From Candidatus Methylomirabilota bacterium (GTDB taxonomy: Bacteria; Methylomirabilota; Methylomirabilia; Rokubacteriales; CSP1-6): 64,000 nt of DNA. The notes under the pieces were generated by a model that did not search any database, had not been told where the DNA came from, and worked only from the letters and a program-made list of their open reading frames with translations. The stretch is from positions 21,828 through 85,827 of the forward strand of contig DASYVT010000148.1 of assembly GCA_035936835.1 (NCBI GenBank). The letters run 5' to 3'. How positions within the stretch are numbered: position 1 is the first letter of the stretch; every line of letters begins with the position of its first letter. The position numbers and the translations under genes are program-made. Below, piece after piece: positions 10,356 to 20,910 of the stretch.

Positions 10356-11473
10356 CAGTTGCCTTTGGGAATTCCCGCGGGGGGGATTCCCGCGGAGCGA
10401 AGCCTGAGCGTCAGCCACTCCTGATTGAACATGACGTGCTTGATCGCCGCGGGCGCCCAGCTCTCCTGAGCCCGGTACACCAAGTGGTACATGCCGTCCG
10501 CCGCCCGGATCAGCGCCGGGTAGGAGAAGCGCAGGTCCGGCGCGATCTCGAAGTCCCAAATCTTGGTGAAGCGCCGGCTGTCCCGCGAGTACGCCAGGCT
10601 GAGGGGGGTACGCTCTTTCGGCGAATCGTTGTACGCGAGGAGGATTCCCCCGTCCGCCGTGTTCACCGCGTCGACGGCCGATTTCGGGTTTGGGAGCAGC
10701 AGCGCTTCGGGGGTGCTCCATCGGCCGCGCGACTGGTCGTATTCGGACCTGAGCACGTGGGGCACGCTCCAGATGGCCGTCCTCAAGTAGGCGACGACCC
10801 GCCGGGGCCCGGCCCACGCGAGCGCGGGCTGGAGGTGATCACCGCCCGGAATGCTCCGCGACTCGACCGCTTCGACGACGCCACGGTTGATCTTCAGCTC
10901 GAGGACGTAGCCGTGCGTGCCGTACAGCTCGTGGTACACGGGGAGCAAGACCCGGCCGTCGGAGCCCAGCGCCAGCGCGCTGTTTCTCGGCATGTTGCCC
11001 CAGCCCGCCACCAGTCGCCGGCTGGAGCCCCAGGTTTTTCCCAGGTCATTGGAGACCTTGTAGTCCACGTGCGAGCCGCTCCAGCCGAACGGGGCGTCCA
11101 CGGCGGCGTAGAAGAGCCAGAGGTAGCGCTGGTGATCGAGGAACAGAACGGGATTACCCAGGGTCAGGTTTCTGAGCCACGAGCCCCGCGCGCGCTCCCC
11201 GCGCTGCACGACCGGCCGTGGTCGCTCCCAGCTGCGGGAGCCGGGCCCGGAGCGGCTGCAATAGATCTGCACATCCCTGGCCTTCTCAGTGCTCCCCGCC
11301 GCCCAGCATACGAGAAGGGTGCCGTCCGGGAGCGCGGCGATCGTCGGCGCCTGATTCGAAAGCAGGGTGCCTGGCGGAACCGTCCACTCCCATTCGTACA
11401 GGGGCTCGGCGCCGGCGGGGCCCGCCAGCCAGGCCAAGCCACAGAGCGCCAGCAGGCAGACGCGCTCACGCAC
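10355..11473 (-). CDS. Sialidase-like (BNR repeat) secreted protein
   Basis: A 372-residue protein with a signal peptide (residues 1-22). It is followed by a beta-propeller of the sialidase/BNR type. An Asp-box-like SNDLGKTWG is visible near residue 140, an early APTIAALPDGTLLV strand, and a late SYPALIRAADG-YHLVY-REWL-like blade typical of exo-alpha-sialidase-like proteins. Substrate is not predictable. The C-terminal SAGIPPAGIPKG tail is encoded by a short direct DNA repeat at 10371-10395. It lies directly after the glycosyltransferase pair and may belong to the same envelope-sugar locus. Confidence 0.7.
   Translation of the reverse strand: MRERVCLLALCGLAWLAGPAGAEPLYEWEWTVPPGTLLSNQAPTIAALPDGTLLVCWAAGSTEKARDVQIYCSRSGPGSRSWERPRPVVQRGERARGSWLRNLTLGNPVLFLDHQRYLWLFYAAVDAPFGWSGSHVDYKVSNDLGKTWGSSRRLVAGWGNMPRNSALALGSDGRVLLPVYHELYGTHGYVLELKINRGVVEAVESRSIPGGDHLQPALAWAGPRRVVAYLRTAIWSVPHVLRSEYDQSRGRWSTPEALLLPNPKSAVDAVNTADGGILLAYNDSPKERTPLSLAYSRDSRRFTKIWDFEIAPDLRFSYPALIRAADGMYHLVYRAQESWAPAAIKHVMFNQEWLTLRLRSAGIPPAGIPKGN
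10371..10395. repeat. Short direct repeat at the end of the sialidase-like gene
   Basis: Two copies of ATTCCCGCGG (10371-10380 and 10386-10395) are separated by five G residues, period 15. The repeat lies inside the coding end of the sialidase-like gene and encodes AGIP-P/AGIP-K. Such GC-rich tandem units at gene ends can arise by slippage. Confidence 0.6.
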
Positions 11474-12629
11474 GGTCGTGAGGAGATGAGGCCAGAGAGT
11501 GCGTTTCGTTCTGGCCGGCGGCCCCGTCGAGCTCCCGTGAAACCTCGAGCGCCGTCCGCCTCCAGGTGAAGGCCGAGACCCGCCGCAGGCCCCGCTCGCG
11601 GAGATCCTCGCGAAGGCCGCTATCGGTCAGCGTACGGTACATGGCGTCCGCCAAGCCGAGAGCATCATACGGGTCAACCATGAGCGCGGCGTCTCCCGCG
11701 ACCTCCGGCAGCGAGGACGCGCTGGCCGTGATGACCGGCGTCCCACAGGCCATCGCCTCGAGTACGGGGAGACCGAACCCCTCGCCGAGCGAAGGGAGCA
11801 CGAGGCACACGGCGTCCGAGTAGAGCTGGCGAAGACCGTCCTCGCCCGCGTAGCCCGCGAAGGTGACGGCGTCGCGAAGTCCCAGGCTCTCGAGCCGCTC
11901 CCGCAGGAGGCGCGCATAGGCTGGGCGGCCTTCCCCGCGGATGATCAACCTGCACGGACGACGCCGGCGAAGCAGCGCGAAGGCATCGAGAAGGCGCGGG
12001 AGGTTCTTGTGCGGCAGCAGATTGCCGACGTACAGGATGTACGGATCCTCGGGCGGTCGCGGCGACGAGTTGGGCTCGCTGCAGAAAAAAGTGCCGGCGT
12101 CGTATCCCGGATAGATGACCTTGACCTTCCCGGCGGGAACGCCATAGTGCTCGAGAATATCACTGCGCGTGTGCTCGGAGTCCGCAACCACCAGCCTCGA
12201 ATCCTTGAGGATCCGCGGAACGAGAATGCGAAAGTAGTACTGCTGGCGCGGGTATTCAGGCGGGAACCTCAGAGGCAAAAGATCGTGAACCACCGTGACC
12301 TGGGGAACCGGCGAGCGCAGGACCCCTTCCGGTACGGTGTTCAAGAGCCCTTTCGCGCCGGTCTTCGACAGCCACAGCCGGAGCGCGCCCTGAAGCCACA
12401 GGAGGCGGACGACGTGTCCCCGAGCTCCATAGTCCGGGCGTGTGGCCCGGGGCACTCGCCCGATCCGGGCTCGAAGGGCTCCGAATGCGCCGCCGGAAGA
12501 CGCGTAGACGAAGAAGTCGCTGCGGATCTCGTCCAGCGCGCGAACGAGCTTGATGGAGTAGATGCCGAGCCCGGTCGGGTTGCCTCCGACGATGGACGCG
12601 TTGATCGCCAGCCTCGCGTCAGCCGTCAT
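11466..12629 (-). CDS. Glycosyltransferase family 4
   Basis: A 387-residue GT-B enzyme. The N-terminal half has the INASIVGGNPTGLGIYS opening and a VVHDLLPLRFP donor-side loop. The C-terminal half shows ILYVGNLLPHKNLPRLLDAF and the E-x7-E type motif in GEGFGLPVLEAMACGTPV. It probably transfers a sugar during lipopolysaccharide or exopolysaccharide synthesis on the cytoplasmic face; donor and acceptor are unknown. The ATG lies 11 bases inside the preceding glycosyltransferase gene, so the pair is coupled. Confidence 0.92.
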   Translation of the reverse strand: MTADARLAINASIVGGNPTGLGIYSIKLVRALDEIRSDFFVYASSGGAFGALRARIGRVPRATRPDYGARGHVVRLLWLQGALRLWLSKTGAKGLLNTVPEGVLRSPVPQVTVVHDLLPLRFPPEYPRQQYYFRILVPRILKDSRLVVADSEHTRSDILEHYGVPAGKVKVIYPGYDAGTFFCSEPNSSPRPPEDPYILYVGNLLPHKNLPRLLDAFALLRRRRPCRLIIRGEGRPAYARLLRERLESLGLRDAVTFAGYAGEDGLRQLYSDAVCLVLPSLGEGFGLPVLEAMACGTPVITASASSLPEVAGDAALMVDPYDALGLADAMYRTLTDSGLREDLRERGLRRVSAFTWRRTALEVSRELDGAAGQNETHSLASSPHDRA

Positions 12630-13782
12630 CGCCGTCCCGGTGACTCGCTTGGGACGCTCGGGCCCGCCGGAAGATCGCCGCGGTTGCGTCCACCATGAGC
12701 CGGATTCCGAAATTCCCGAGGGCGCGCCGCCGTCCCGCCTCGCCCATCGCCCTGCGCCGAACAGGGTCGGTGATGAGCTCCGCGATCGCGTCGGCCAGCG
12801 CGGCGCTGTCGTTGGGAGGGACCAGAAGCCCGGTCTCGCCATGGATCACGACGTCGCGGTGGCCGGGCACATCGGTCGCAACGACGGCGAGTCCGGCGCA
12901 CATCGCTTCGACGAGGGACAGGGGCAGGCCTTCCTTTTGCGATGCGGTGACGTAGAGATCGAGTGCCGGGTAAACCCGGACCGGATTCTCCAGGAAACCG
13001 GTGAAGATCACGCGGGCCTGCAAGCCCATCTCGAACGTCAGCCGCCGGATCCGATCCTCTTCCGTGCCGGCCCCTACCAGGAGGAGGGTGACGCGCGGGA
13101 GCCGTCCGACCAGCCGCTGGACCGCCGCCAGAAGCACCTCGAGCCGCTTGATCGGGTCGAAGCGACTGATGCATCCGAGCACCACATCGTCAGCGGTCAG
13201 CGCCAGGCTGTCGCGGCGGACAGGAGATTCGGACATCGCCTGGCTTATCTCCTCCGGAGCGATGCCGTTGACGACCACCGCGTTCTGCTCGGCCTTGAAA
13301 AGCCGGAGGCCGAGCCCCTCGACGCTTTGGGAGGCGGACACGTTGATGATCGTGCGACTGAGGCGCGAAAGCTGACGCTCGAGCGCCAGATAGAGCCACT
13401 GGCCTATGGGGGAATAGTTGGCGTAGTGAATGCCATGGAAGGTATGAACCGACGACGCCTCGGTCCACCAGGCGGCCAGCCGACCGTAGACGCCTGGCCC
13501 TTTGCCGTGGGTGTGGACCACCGCAATGTCGAACTGACGGATCAGGCGGATGGCCAGCAGCAGGTGGCCGAGGCCCAGGCGGCGCCGAGGGAACTCCACG
13601 ACCCGGAGCCCGAGCGCCTGGAAGCGCTCAAAGAAAATCCCGTCGCGCGGCGCGCCGACCACCACGTCAAACTCGCTCTTGGGAAGCTCGCGGACGAGGT
13701 CATAGACGTGCTTCGGTCCGCCGCCGGGAGTGGAAGTGGGCAGCAGCTCGAGGACACCGATGCGGCGGCTCAGGCGAGCCAT
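12619..13782 (-). CDS. Glycosyltransferase family 4
   Basis: A 387-residue GT-B enzyme. It has the early [17 protein letters not shown] motif, a [17 protein letters not shown] strand, the [17 protein letters not shown] hinge, and [19 protein letters not shown] with the paired glutamates. The start ATG at 13782 is preceded by GGGGAGG. The frame is open far upstream across a tRNA and another gene, but that part is not coding. It is the first gene of the glycosyltransferase pair and lies directly downstream of a tRNA gene. Confidence 0.92.
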   Translation of the reverse strand: MARLSRRIGVLELLPTSTPGGGPKHVYDLVRELPKSEFDVVVGAPRDGIFFERFQALGLRVVEFPRRRLGLGHLLLAIRLIRQFDIAVVHTHGKGPGVYGRLAAWWTEASSVHTFHGIHYANYSPIGQWLYLALERQLSRLSRTIINVSASQSVEGLGLRLFKAEQNAVVVNGIAPEEISQAMSESPVRRDSLALTADDVVLGCISRFDPIKRLEVLLAAVQRLVGRLPRVTLLLVGAGTEEDRIRRLTFEMGLQARVIFTGFLENPVRVYPALDLYVTASQKEGLPLSLVEAMCAGLAVVATDVPGHRDVVIHGETGLLVPPNDSAALADAIAELITDPVRRRAMGEAGRRRALGNFGIRLMVDATAAIFRRARASQASHRDGDDG

Positions 13783-13833
13783 GGGCTTCTGCCTCCCCGG
13801 CTCCCCGTGAAGATCGCCTGACCCGCCATTTCT

Positions 13834-13918
<85 letters not shown>

Positions 13919-13961
13919 CCGGCGAAGGCAAAGTATGCCGTGGCCGCGAGCGGCTTGTCAA

Positions 13962-14858
13962 TCAGCGCCCGAGCCGGAGCACGCGTCCCACCGCCGACTG
14001 GCGCAGCCGCGGGTCGAGGGCGTCGCGGATCCCCTCGCCCATCAGGTTGTAGGAGAGCACGGTCACGAGGATCGCGAGCCCCGGGTAGAGCGTCAGCCAC
14101 CAGGCGTACGTGATCAGGTCCTTGCCGTCGTTGAGAATGTTGCCCCAGGTCGCGTAGGGCGGCTGGACGCCCAGGCCCAGGAAGGACAGCCCGGATTCGG
14201 TCAGGATGGCGGCCGGGATGCCCAGCGTCATCGCGACCAGCACGGGCGCCAGCGCGTTGGGCAGGATGTGCTTGAAGATCACGCGCAGCGCGCCGGCCCC
14301 GATGGACTCCGACCAGATGACGAACTCCCGTTCGCGGAGCGCCAGGAACTCGGCGCGCACGAGGCGGGTGACGCCCATCCAGCCGGTCAGGCCGATCACC
14401 ACCATGATGGTCCAGATCGAGGGCTTGAGAAAGGCCAGCACGGCCAGCAACAGGAAGAAGCGCGGGAAAACCAGCATGAGGTCGACCAGCCTCATGATGA
14501 ACGCATCCACGATGCCGCCGTTGTAGCCGGCCGTGGCGCCCAGCAGGATGCCGATCAGCACCGCGATCCCCACCGAGACGAAGCCGACCGCCAGCGAAAT
14601 GCGGGAGCCGTAGAGCAGGCGCGAGAGCACGTCGCGCCCGATCTGGTCGGTGCCGAGCCAGTGCTTCATGGACGGCCCCTCGAGGATCCTCTTCATGTCG
14701 GTCTTGGTCGGGTCCCACGGCGCCAGCGCCGGCGCCAGCACCGCGATCACGACCAGGATGCCGACCACGGCTGCGCCGCAGCAGGCCAGCTGGTTGCGGG
14801 AGAATGTGCGCCAGAACTGGCGGATCTCCCCTCGCCGCGCACGGGCCGCCGGGAGCAT
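13962..14858 (-). CDS. ABC transporter permease, DppC/OppC type
   Basis: A 298-residue inner-membrane permease of a peptide/nickel-type importer. About six helices are visible, preceded by an N-terminal extension with the WLGTDQIGRDVLSRLLYGSR signature of the DppC family. The cytoplasmic coupling loop (EAA motif) is RAEFLALREREFVIWSE...GAGALRVIFKHILPN. It is adjacent to the partner permease gene. No ATPase gene follows; the next feature downstream is a tRNA. Confidence 0.94.
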   Translation of the reverse strand: MLPAARARRGEIRQFWRTFSRNQLACCGAAVVGILVVIAVLAPALAPWDPTKTDMKRILEGPSMKHWLGTDQIGRDVLSRLLYGSRISLAVGFVSVGIAVLIGILLGATAGYNGGIVDAFIMRLVDLMLVFPRFFLLLAVLAFLKPSIWTIMVVIGLTGWMGVTRLVRAEFLALREREFVIWSESIGAGALRVIFKHILPNALAPVLVAMTLGIPAAILTESGLSFLGLGVQPPYATWGNILNDGKDLITYAWWLTLYPGLAILVTVLSYNLMGEGIRDALDPRLRQSAVGRVLRLGR

Positions 14859-14859
14859 C

Positions 14860-15852
14860 CTAGCGCCGCCTCCGCCGCCCCGCGAAGCGGATGCGCGGGT
14901 CCACGAGCCCGTAGGCGATGTCGGCGAAGAGGTTGGCCAGGAGCGTCAGCGTCGCGACGATGACGAGGTTGCCCATGATGACCGGGTAGTCGCGTGAGAA
15001 GACCGACTGGACCATGAGCTGGCCCATGCCCGGGATTGCGAAGATGGTCTCGATGATGACGGCGCCGCCGATGAGGCCGGGCAGGGAAAGCCCGAGGATG
15101 GTCACGACAGGCAGAAGCGCGTTGCGCAGCGCGTGCTTGCCGATGACGACGGGCTCGGGCAGGCCCTTGGCCCGCGCCGTCTGCACGTAGTCCTGGCGGA
15201 CGACCTCGAGCATGCTCTGCCTCATGTAGCGCGAGAGCCCCGCCAGGCCGCCGAAGACCACCACGAAGACCGGCAGGACCAGGTGGCTCAGCAGGTCCCA
15301 CTGCTTCTGCCAGAAGCTCAGGTACTCGTAGTTGAGCGAGCGCAGCCCGGAAATGGGCAGCCAGTCGAGCTGCACCCCGAAGAGAATCATCAGCAGGAGG
15401 GCCAGCCAGAAGTCGGGCGTGGCGAACCCGATGAAGACGAAGACCGTGGTGGCCTTGTCGAAGAGCGAGTACTGGCGCGTCGCCGAGCCGACGCCGATGG
15501 GGATCGCCAGCGAGACGATGATGAGCATCTGCACCAAGTTGATGAAGAGCGTGATCGGCAGCCGCTCGCCGATCTTGATCAGGACGGGTCTGGCGTCGGG
15601 CTGGAAAGACCGGCCGAAGTCGAGGCGCGCGATGCGGGTCAGCCACCGCCAGTACTGGACGTACAGGGGCTGGTCGAGGCCGTACTCCGCGTTGAGCCGC
15701 TTGACGAGTGTCGGGTCGGCAACGCCGTCGATCGGCAGCAGGTAGTCGAAGGGCCCGCCCGGAGCCAGCTGGATGACCAGGAAGGAGATGAAGGTGATCC
15801 CGATCAGCAGCGGGACCGCCAGCACCAGCCGGCGCAGGGCGAAGAGCGCCAT
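14860..15852 (-). CDS. ABC transporter permease, DppB/OppB type
   Basis: A 330-residue permease with the family's first helix, a long periplasmic loop containing [15 protein letters not shown] and DFGRSF, five further helices, and the coupling motif [30 protein letters not shown]. The C-terminal DPRIRF segment is typical. It sits one base from the substrate-binding protein gene and the second permease gene, so the three proteins are surely one transporter. Confidence 0.95.
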   Translation of the reverse strand: MALFALRRLVLAVPLLIGITFISFLVIQLAPGGPFDYLLPIDGVADPTLVKRLNAEYGLDQPLYVQYWRWLTRIARLDFGRSFQPDARPVLIKIGERLPITLFINLVQMLIIVSLAIPIGVGSATRQYSLFDKATTVFVFIGFATPDFWLALLLMILFGVQLDWLPISGLRSLNYEYLSFWQKQWDLLSHLVLPVFVVVFGGLAGLSRYMRQSMLEVVRQDYVQTARAKGLPEPVVIGKHALRNALLPVVTILGLSLPGLIGGAVIIETIFAIPGMGQLMVQSVFSRDYPVIMGNLVIVATLTLLANLFADIAYGLVDPRIRFAGRRRRR

Positions 15853-17514
15853 CTAGCCGGATGTATACCGCTGCAGGGCCTTCGGCACGAACCAGTCGAT
15901 GAAGTTGTAGCCGATCCCTGCCGGCTCCGGCTTGACGCCCCGCACACGCGAGGACACCGCCGGCAGCACGTCCTTGAAGTACAGGAAGATCAGCGGCTGC
16001 TCCTCGGCCAGGATCTCCTGGATGCGGTGATAGGTGGCGACGCGCTCTTTCTGCTGGCAGGAGATGCGGCCCTTCTCGAGGAGCGCGTCCACCTCGGCAT
16101 TGGCGTAGGAGATGTGGTTCAACTGGTCCGGGCCGGCCTGTGAGGAATGCCACACCGGGTACTGGTCGGGGTCGGTGCCCGTGCTCCAGCCGAGGACGAT
16201 GGCCTCGAAGCGCCTCTGCTTGATGTACTCCTTGAGGAAGGCGGCCCACTCGATCGTCTGGATGTCCGTCTGGACGCCGATCTCCTTGAGCCGCTCCTGG
16301 ATGATCTCGGCGATCTTCTTCCGCTCGTCGTTGCCCTGGTTGGTCCGGATCGTGAAGGTGAAGGGCTGGCCGTCCTTGTTCCGCAGGATGCCGTCGCCGT
16401 TCTTGTCCGTCCACCCCGCGGCGGCGAGGAGCTGCTTGGCCTTGGCCGGGTCATACGGGTAGCGCTTGACCTTGTCGGTGTAGGCCCAGCTCCCGGGTCG
16501 GAGCGGCCCCGTCGCGTCGCGCGCGAGCCCCATGACCACGCCGTCGATCAGCTCCTGCTTGTTGATGGCGTGGGCGAAGGCCTGCCTCACCCGCTTGTCG
16601 GCGAAGCGCTTGTCCTTGAGGTTGAAGCCGAGGTACGTGTAGGCGTTGCCCGGGTACTGGAACTTCTGGTAGTCCTTCTTGAAGGCGGGGTAGTCGGTCT
16701 GGCGAGCGTACTGGACGGCCGTGAGATCGGCCATGTCCACGCCCTTGGCCTTGAGCTCGAGGAAGATCGTCGCCTGGCTCGGGATGATGCGGTAGACGAT
16801 CCGCCCGAGATACGGCCGCCCCTGGACGTAGTAGTCCTTGTTGGCCACCAGCACCACCTTCTCCCCGCTTTTCCACTCCTGGAAGCGGTAGGGTCCGGTG
16901 CCGACGGGCTGCGTCGTGTTCTGGGGCGCCTCCCGCAGCTTGCCCTCCTCGACGTACTTCTCCAGCACGTGCTTGGGCAGGATGTATGTGCTCCAGCTTC
17001 CGAGCGCCTTGGCGAAGGGCTCCTTGTACGTGACCCGCACGGTGTAGGCGTCCGGCGCCGTGACTTCGTTGACGGGCTCGAAGTCATTCCGGTAGGCCGT
17101 CGGCGTCTTGGGATTCATGATGGCCTTGTAGGTGAAGAGCACGTCGTCGGCCGTGAAGGGCTTGCCGTCGTGCCACTTCACGTTCTTCCGCAGCTTGAAG
17201 GTCAGGGTCAGGCAGTCCTTGCTGAACTGCCAGGACTCGGCCATCGACGACACCCAGTTCAGGTCCTTGTCGGTCTGCACGAGCCCGTCGTAGATAAGCG
17301 CGCCAATCGCGTGCGAGGCGCCATCCGTCGTGATATTCGGGATGAGCCCGGTGATGTCCCCGATCGAGGCCTGGACCAGGGTCTCGCCATGGGCGGGTTT
17401 CTCGTTCGCCGCCGGAGTCTCGTCGGCCGCGATCTCGGCCTCGCGCCCGCAGCTGCCGCCGAAGGCGAAGAGCGCGGCCAGCGCCAGCAGGGTGGCTCCG
17501 CGCGCGGGGCGCAT
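15853..17514 (-). CDS. ABC transporter substrate-binding protein, peptide/nickel type (SBP family 5)
   Basis: A 553-residue extracytoplasmic receptor. The N-terminus is a lipoprotein-like signal with cysteine in GGSCGRE, although the lipobox is not ideal. The family-5 fold shows in WHDGKPFTADDVLFTYKAIM, the GTGPYRFQEWKSGEKVVLVAN stretch and the RQAFAHAINKQELIDGV region. Ligand could be peptides, nickel or similar compounds and cannot be told from sequence. The ATG follows the secG stop by one base, so expression may be linked to the glycolysis operon upstream. Confidence 0.93.
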   Translation of the reverse strand: MRPARGATLLALAALFAFGGSCGREAEIAADETPAANEKPAHGETLVQASIGDITGLIPNITTDGASHAIGALIYDGLVQTDKDLNWVSSMAESWQFSKDCLTLTFKLRKNVKWHDGKPFTADDVLFTYKAIMNPKTPTAYRNDFEPVNEVTAPDAYTVRVTYKEPFAKALGSWSTYILPKHVLEKYVEEGKLREAPQNTTQPVGTGPYRFQEWKSGEKVVLVANKDYYVQGRPYLGRIVYRIIPSQATIFLELKAKGVDMADLTAVQYARQTDYPAFKKDYQKFQYPGNAYTYLGFNLKDKRFADKRVRQAFAHAINKQELIDGVVMGLARDATGPLRPGSWAYTDKVKRYPYDPAKAKQLLAAAGWTDKNGDGILRNKDGQPFTFTIRTNQGNDERKKIAEIIQERLKEIGVQTDIQTIEWAAFLKEYIKQRRFEAIVLGWSTGTDPDQYPVWHSSQAGPDQLNHISYANAEVDALLEKGRISCQQKERVATYHRIQEILAEEQPLIFLYFKDVLPAVSSRVRGVKPEPAGIGYNFIDWFVPKALQRYTSG

Positions 17515-17515
17515 G

Positions 17516-17809
17516 CTACTTCTTCTCCGGCGCGGGCGCGGGCACTGCCGGCGCGGAAGCCGGCATGATCGTCGTCGAGCGGTTGTGGGCCAGCACGGCC
17601 AGCGAGAACGACGTCACCATGAAGGCCACGGCGACCACCGTCGTGATCTTGCCGAGGACGGTCGGCGTACTCATCGAGCCGAACACCGCCTGACTCCCGC
17701 TGCCCCCGAAGGCCGAGCCGATGTCGGCGCCCTTGCCCGCCTGGAGCAGTACCAGGCCGATGATGATGAGGCTCACGATGACGTGGATGATGACGAGCAA
17801 GGTGAACAT
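17516..17809 (-). CDS. secG: Protein-export membrane protein SecG
   Basis: A 97-residue auxiliary subunit of the SecYEG translocon. There are two hydrophobic helices (about residues 3-23 and 53-75) separated by the family's GKGADIGSAFGGSGSQAVFGS loop. The C-terminal tail is Ala/Pro-rich. Position directly after tpiA is the standard arrangement in many bacteria. The start at 17809 gives the conventional N-terminus MFTLL. Confidence 0.95.
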   Translation of the reverse strand: MFTLLVIIHVIVSLIIIGLVLLQAGKGADIGSAFGGSGSQAVFGSMSTPTVLGKITTVVAVAFMVTSFSLAVLAHNRSTTIMPASAPAVPAPAPEKK

Positions 17810-17816
17810 GCGCGGG

Positions 17817-18596
17817 TCACTCCTTCGATGATCCGCCCCTCGAGGCGGACTTCTTCGCGATGGTGATGAAGCCTTGCGCCTGGAGCGAGGCGCCGCCCAC
17901 GAGGGCGCCGTCGATGTCCGGCTCCTGGCAGAGCGCCGCCGCGTTGTCGGGCTTGACGCTGCCGCCGTAGAGGATTCGCAGGGATTGGGCGGTCTCTTTC
18001 GAGGCGAGCTCGGAAACGAGCCCGCGCAGATAGCCGTGGACCTCCGCGGCCTGGGCGGGCGTGGCGTTGACACCGGTGCCGATGGCCCACACGGGCTCGT
18101 AGGCCAGGACGGTGCGCGCGATCTCGTCGGCCCCGAGGCCGGCCCACCCGGCGCGCAGCTGCCCCTCGACCACGGTGAAGGTCAGCCCCTGGCGCCGCTC
18201 CTCCGCGGTCTCGCCGACGCAGAGCAGCGGCTGGAGCCCGTGGCGAAGCGCCGCCGCGACTTTGCGGGCGATGTCGTCGTCGGTCTCGCGGAAGAGGTGC
18301 CGGCGCTCCGAGTGCCCGAGGATGACGAAGCGGCAGCCCAGCTCGGCGAGCATGCCGGGCGCGATCTCGCCGGTGAAGGCGCCCTTGTCCTCCCAATGGC
18401 AGTTCTGGGCGCCCCAGCCGATGGGCGAGCCCGCCAGCACCTCCGCCACCGCGGGCAGCGCCGTGAACGGCGGACAGAGCGCCACTTCCACGCCGCGCGG
18501 GCGCTTGAGCCCGTCGCGCACTCCCGAGGCCAGCTCCCGCGCCTCGGCGAGCCCGCCGTGCATCTTCCAGTTGCCGACGACGAGGGGTGTCCGCAT
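17817..18596 (-). CDS. tpiA: Triosephosphate isomerase
   Basis: A 259-residue TIM-barrel enzyme that interconverts dihydroxyacetone phosphate and glyceraldehyde 3-phosphate. The catalytic residues are in view: lysine in GNWKMH (near residue 11), histidine in ILGHSERR, and glutamate in AYEPVWAIGTG, followed by the phosphate-binding YGGSVKPDN. The ATG overlaps the pgk stop as TGATG. Confidence 0.97.
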   Translation of the reverse strand: MRTPLVVGNWKMHGGLAEARELASGVRDGLKRPRGVEVALCPPFTALPAVAEVLAGSPIGWGAQNCHWEDKGAFTGEIAPGMLAELGCRFVILGHSERRHLFRETDDDIARKVAAALRHGLQPLLCVGETAEERRQGLTFTVVEGQLRAGWAGLGADEIARTVLAYEPVWAIGTGVNATPAQAAEVHGYLRGLVSELASKETAQSLRILYGGSVKPDNAAALCQEPDIDGALVGGASLQAQGFITIAKKSASRGGSSKE

Positions 18597-19783
18597 CAGG
18601 GCGCCTCGCCGAGGGCGGCCACTCCGGGCAGCACGCGCCCCTCGAGGAACTCGAGGAAGGCGCCGCCGGCCGTCGAGATGTAGCCGATGCGGTCGATGAC
18701 GCCCGCCTCCCGCACCGCCGCGATGGTGTCGCCGCCGCCGATGACGGAAAAGGCGCCGCACCCTGACACCGCGCGCGCGACACCGAGAGTGCCCGCCGCG
18801 AAGGCCGGCTTCTCGAAGACGCCCATCGGCCCGTTCCAGACGACGGTCTTGGCGCCCTGGAGCGCGGCGCCGAACTGGGCCACGGTCAGCGGGCCGATGT
18901 CGAGGCCCATCAGCTCGTCAGGGATCTCGCGCACGCCCACGGTCCGGACGCCGTCCGCGTTGTCGGAGGACGGCGCCACGACCAGGTCCACCGGCAGCCC
19001 CACCCGCACGCCGAGGCTCCTGGCGCGCGCCAGGATGCCGCGCGCCTCTTCGAGCCGGTCGGCCTCGAGAAGCGAGCGGCCGACGCCGTGACCCAGCGCC
19101 GCGAGAAAGGTGAAGGCCATGCCGCCGCCGATCAGGAGGGCATCCACTCGGGTCAGCAGGTGCTCGACCAGGGCGAGCTTGTCGGAGACCTTCGCCCCGC
19201 CCAGCACAGCGGCCACGGGCCGCTCGGGCCGCTCGAAGATCCGCCCCAGCGCCGCGAGCTCGCGCGCCATGAGCAGCCCGGCCGCGGCGGGCTGGAGGAA
19301 GAGCGTGATCCCCTCGGTCGAGGCGTGCGCTCGGTGCGCCGCCGCAAAGGCGTCGTCGACGTAGACGTCGGCAAGCGCGGCAAGCCGGCGCGCGAACTCG
19401 GGGTCGTTGGCCTCCTCGCCCGGGTGAAAGCGCAGGTTCTCGAGCAAGACGGTATCGCCCGGCTTGAGGGCGGCCGCGGCCGCCTCGACCTCGGGCCCGG
19501 CGCAGTCGGGCAGGAGGGGCACCCGTCGGCCGAGCAGTTCATCGAGTCGCGCGGCCACCGGCGCGAGCGAGTAGCGCGGGTCGACCTTGCCCTTCGGGCG
19601 CCCCAGATGCGAGGCGAGGATGACCGACGCTCCCGCCTTGAGGCAGTGCTCGATCGTGGGCACGACGGCGCGGATGCGCGTGTCCTCTGCGACGCGGCCG
19701 TCCTCGAGCGGGACGTTGAGGTCCACCCTGAGGAAGACGCGTTTCCCCGCGAGGTCCAGTTGATCGACGCTGAGCTTGGGCAA
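18596..19783 (-). CDS. pgk: Phosphoglycerate kinase
   Basis: A 395-residue kinase of lower glycolysis that makes ATP from 1,3-bisphosphoglycerate. It has the KRVFLRVDLNVPLEDG opening with the substrate arginine, the HLGRPKG loop, and the nucleotide-side WNGPMGVFEKPAF and SVIGGGDT motifs. It lies between gapA and tpiA in a single glycolytic operon. Confidence 0.98.
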   Translation of the reverse strand: MPKLSVDQLDLAGKRVFLRVDLNVPLEDGRVAEDTRIRAVVPTIEHCLKAGASVILASHLGRPKGKVDPRYSLAPVAARLDELLGRRVPLLPDCAGPEVEAAAAALKPGDTVLLENLRFHPGEEANDPEFARRLAALADVYVDDAFAAAHRAHASTEGITLFLQPAAAGLLMARELAALGRIFERPERPVAAVLGGAKVSDKLALVEHLLTRVDALLIGGGMAFTFLAALGHGVGRSLLEADRLEEARGILARARSLGVRVGLPVDLVVAPSSDNADGVRTVGVREIPDELMGLDIGPLTVAQFGAALQGAKTVVWNGPMGVFEKPAFAAGTLGVARAVSGCGAFSVIGGGDTIAAVREAGVIDRIGYISTAGGAFLEFLEGRVLPGVAALGEAP

Positions 19784-19798
19784 GCTGCCTTGGTCCGG

Positions 19799-20803
<1,005 letters not shown>

Positions 20804-20865
20804 GATGCGCTCCTTGGTGACGATTATTGAGGATTGGCGGCGACTTCCGCCTCACGAGAGCCCTG

Positions 20866-20894
20866 ATTATAGGCGGGGCGGGCCGGGCCCGCAA
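20866..20894 (-). promoter_or_regulatory. Sigma-70-type promoter of the gapA operon
   Basis: On the minus strand a perfect TATAAT (20871-20866) lies 17 bases downstream of TTGCGG (20894-20889). Transcription would start near 20859 and give a leader of about 55 bases ahead of gapA. Confidence 0.6.
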
Positions 20895-20910
20895 CGTCTT
20901 TGGGGGACGG

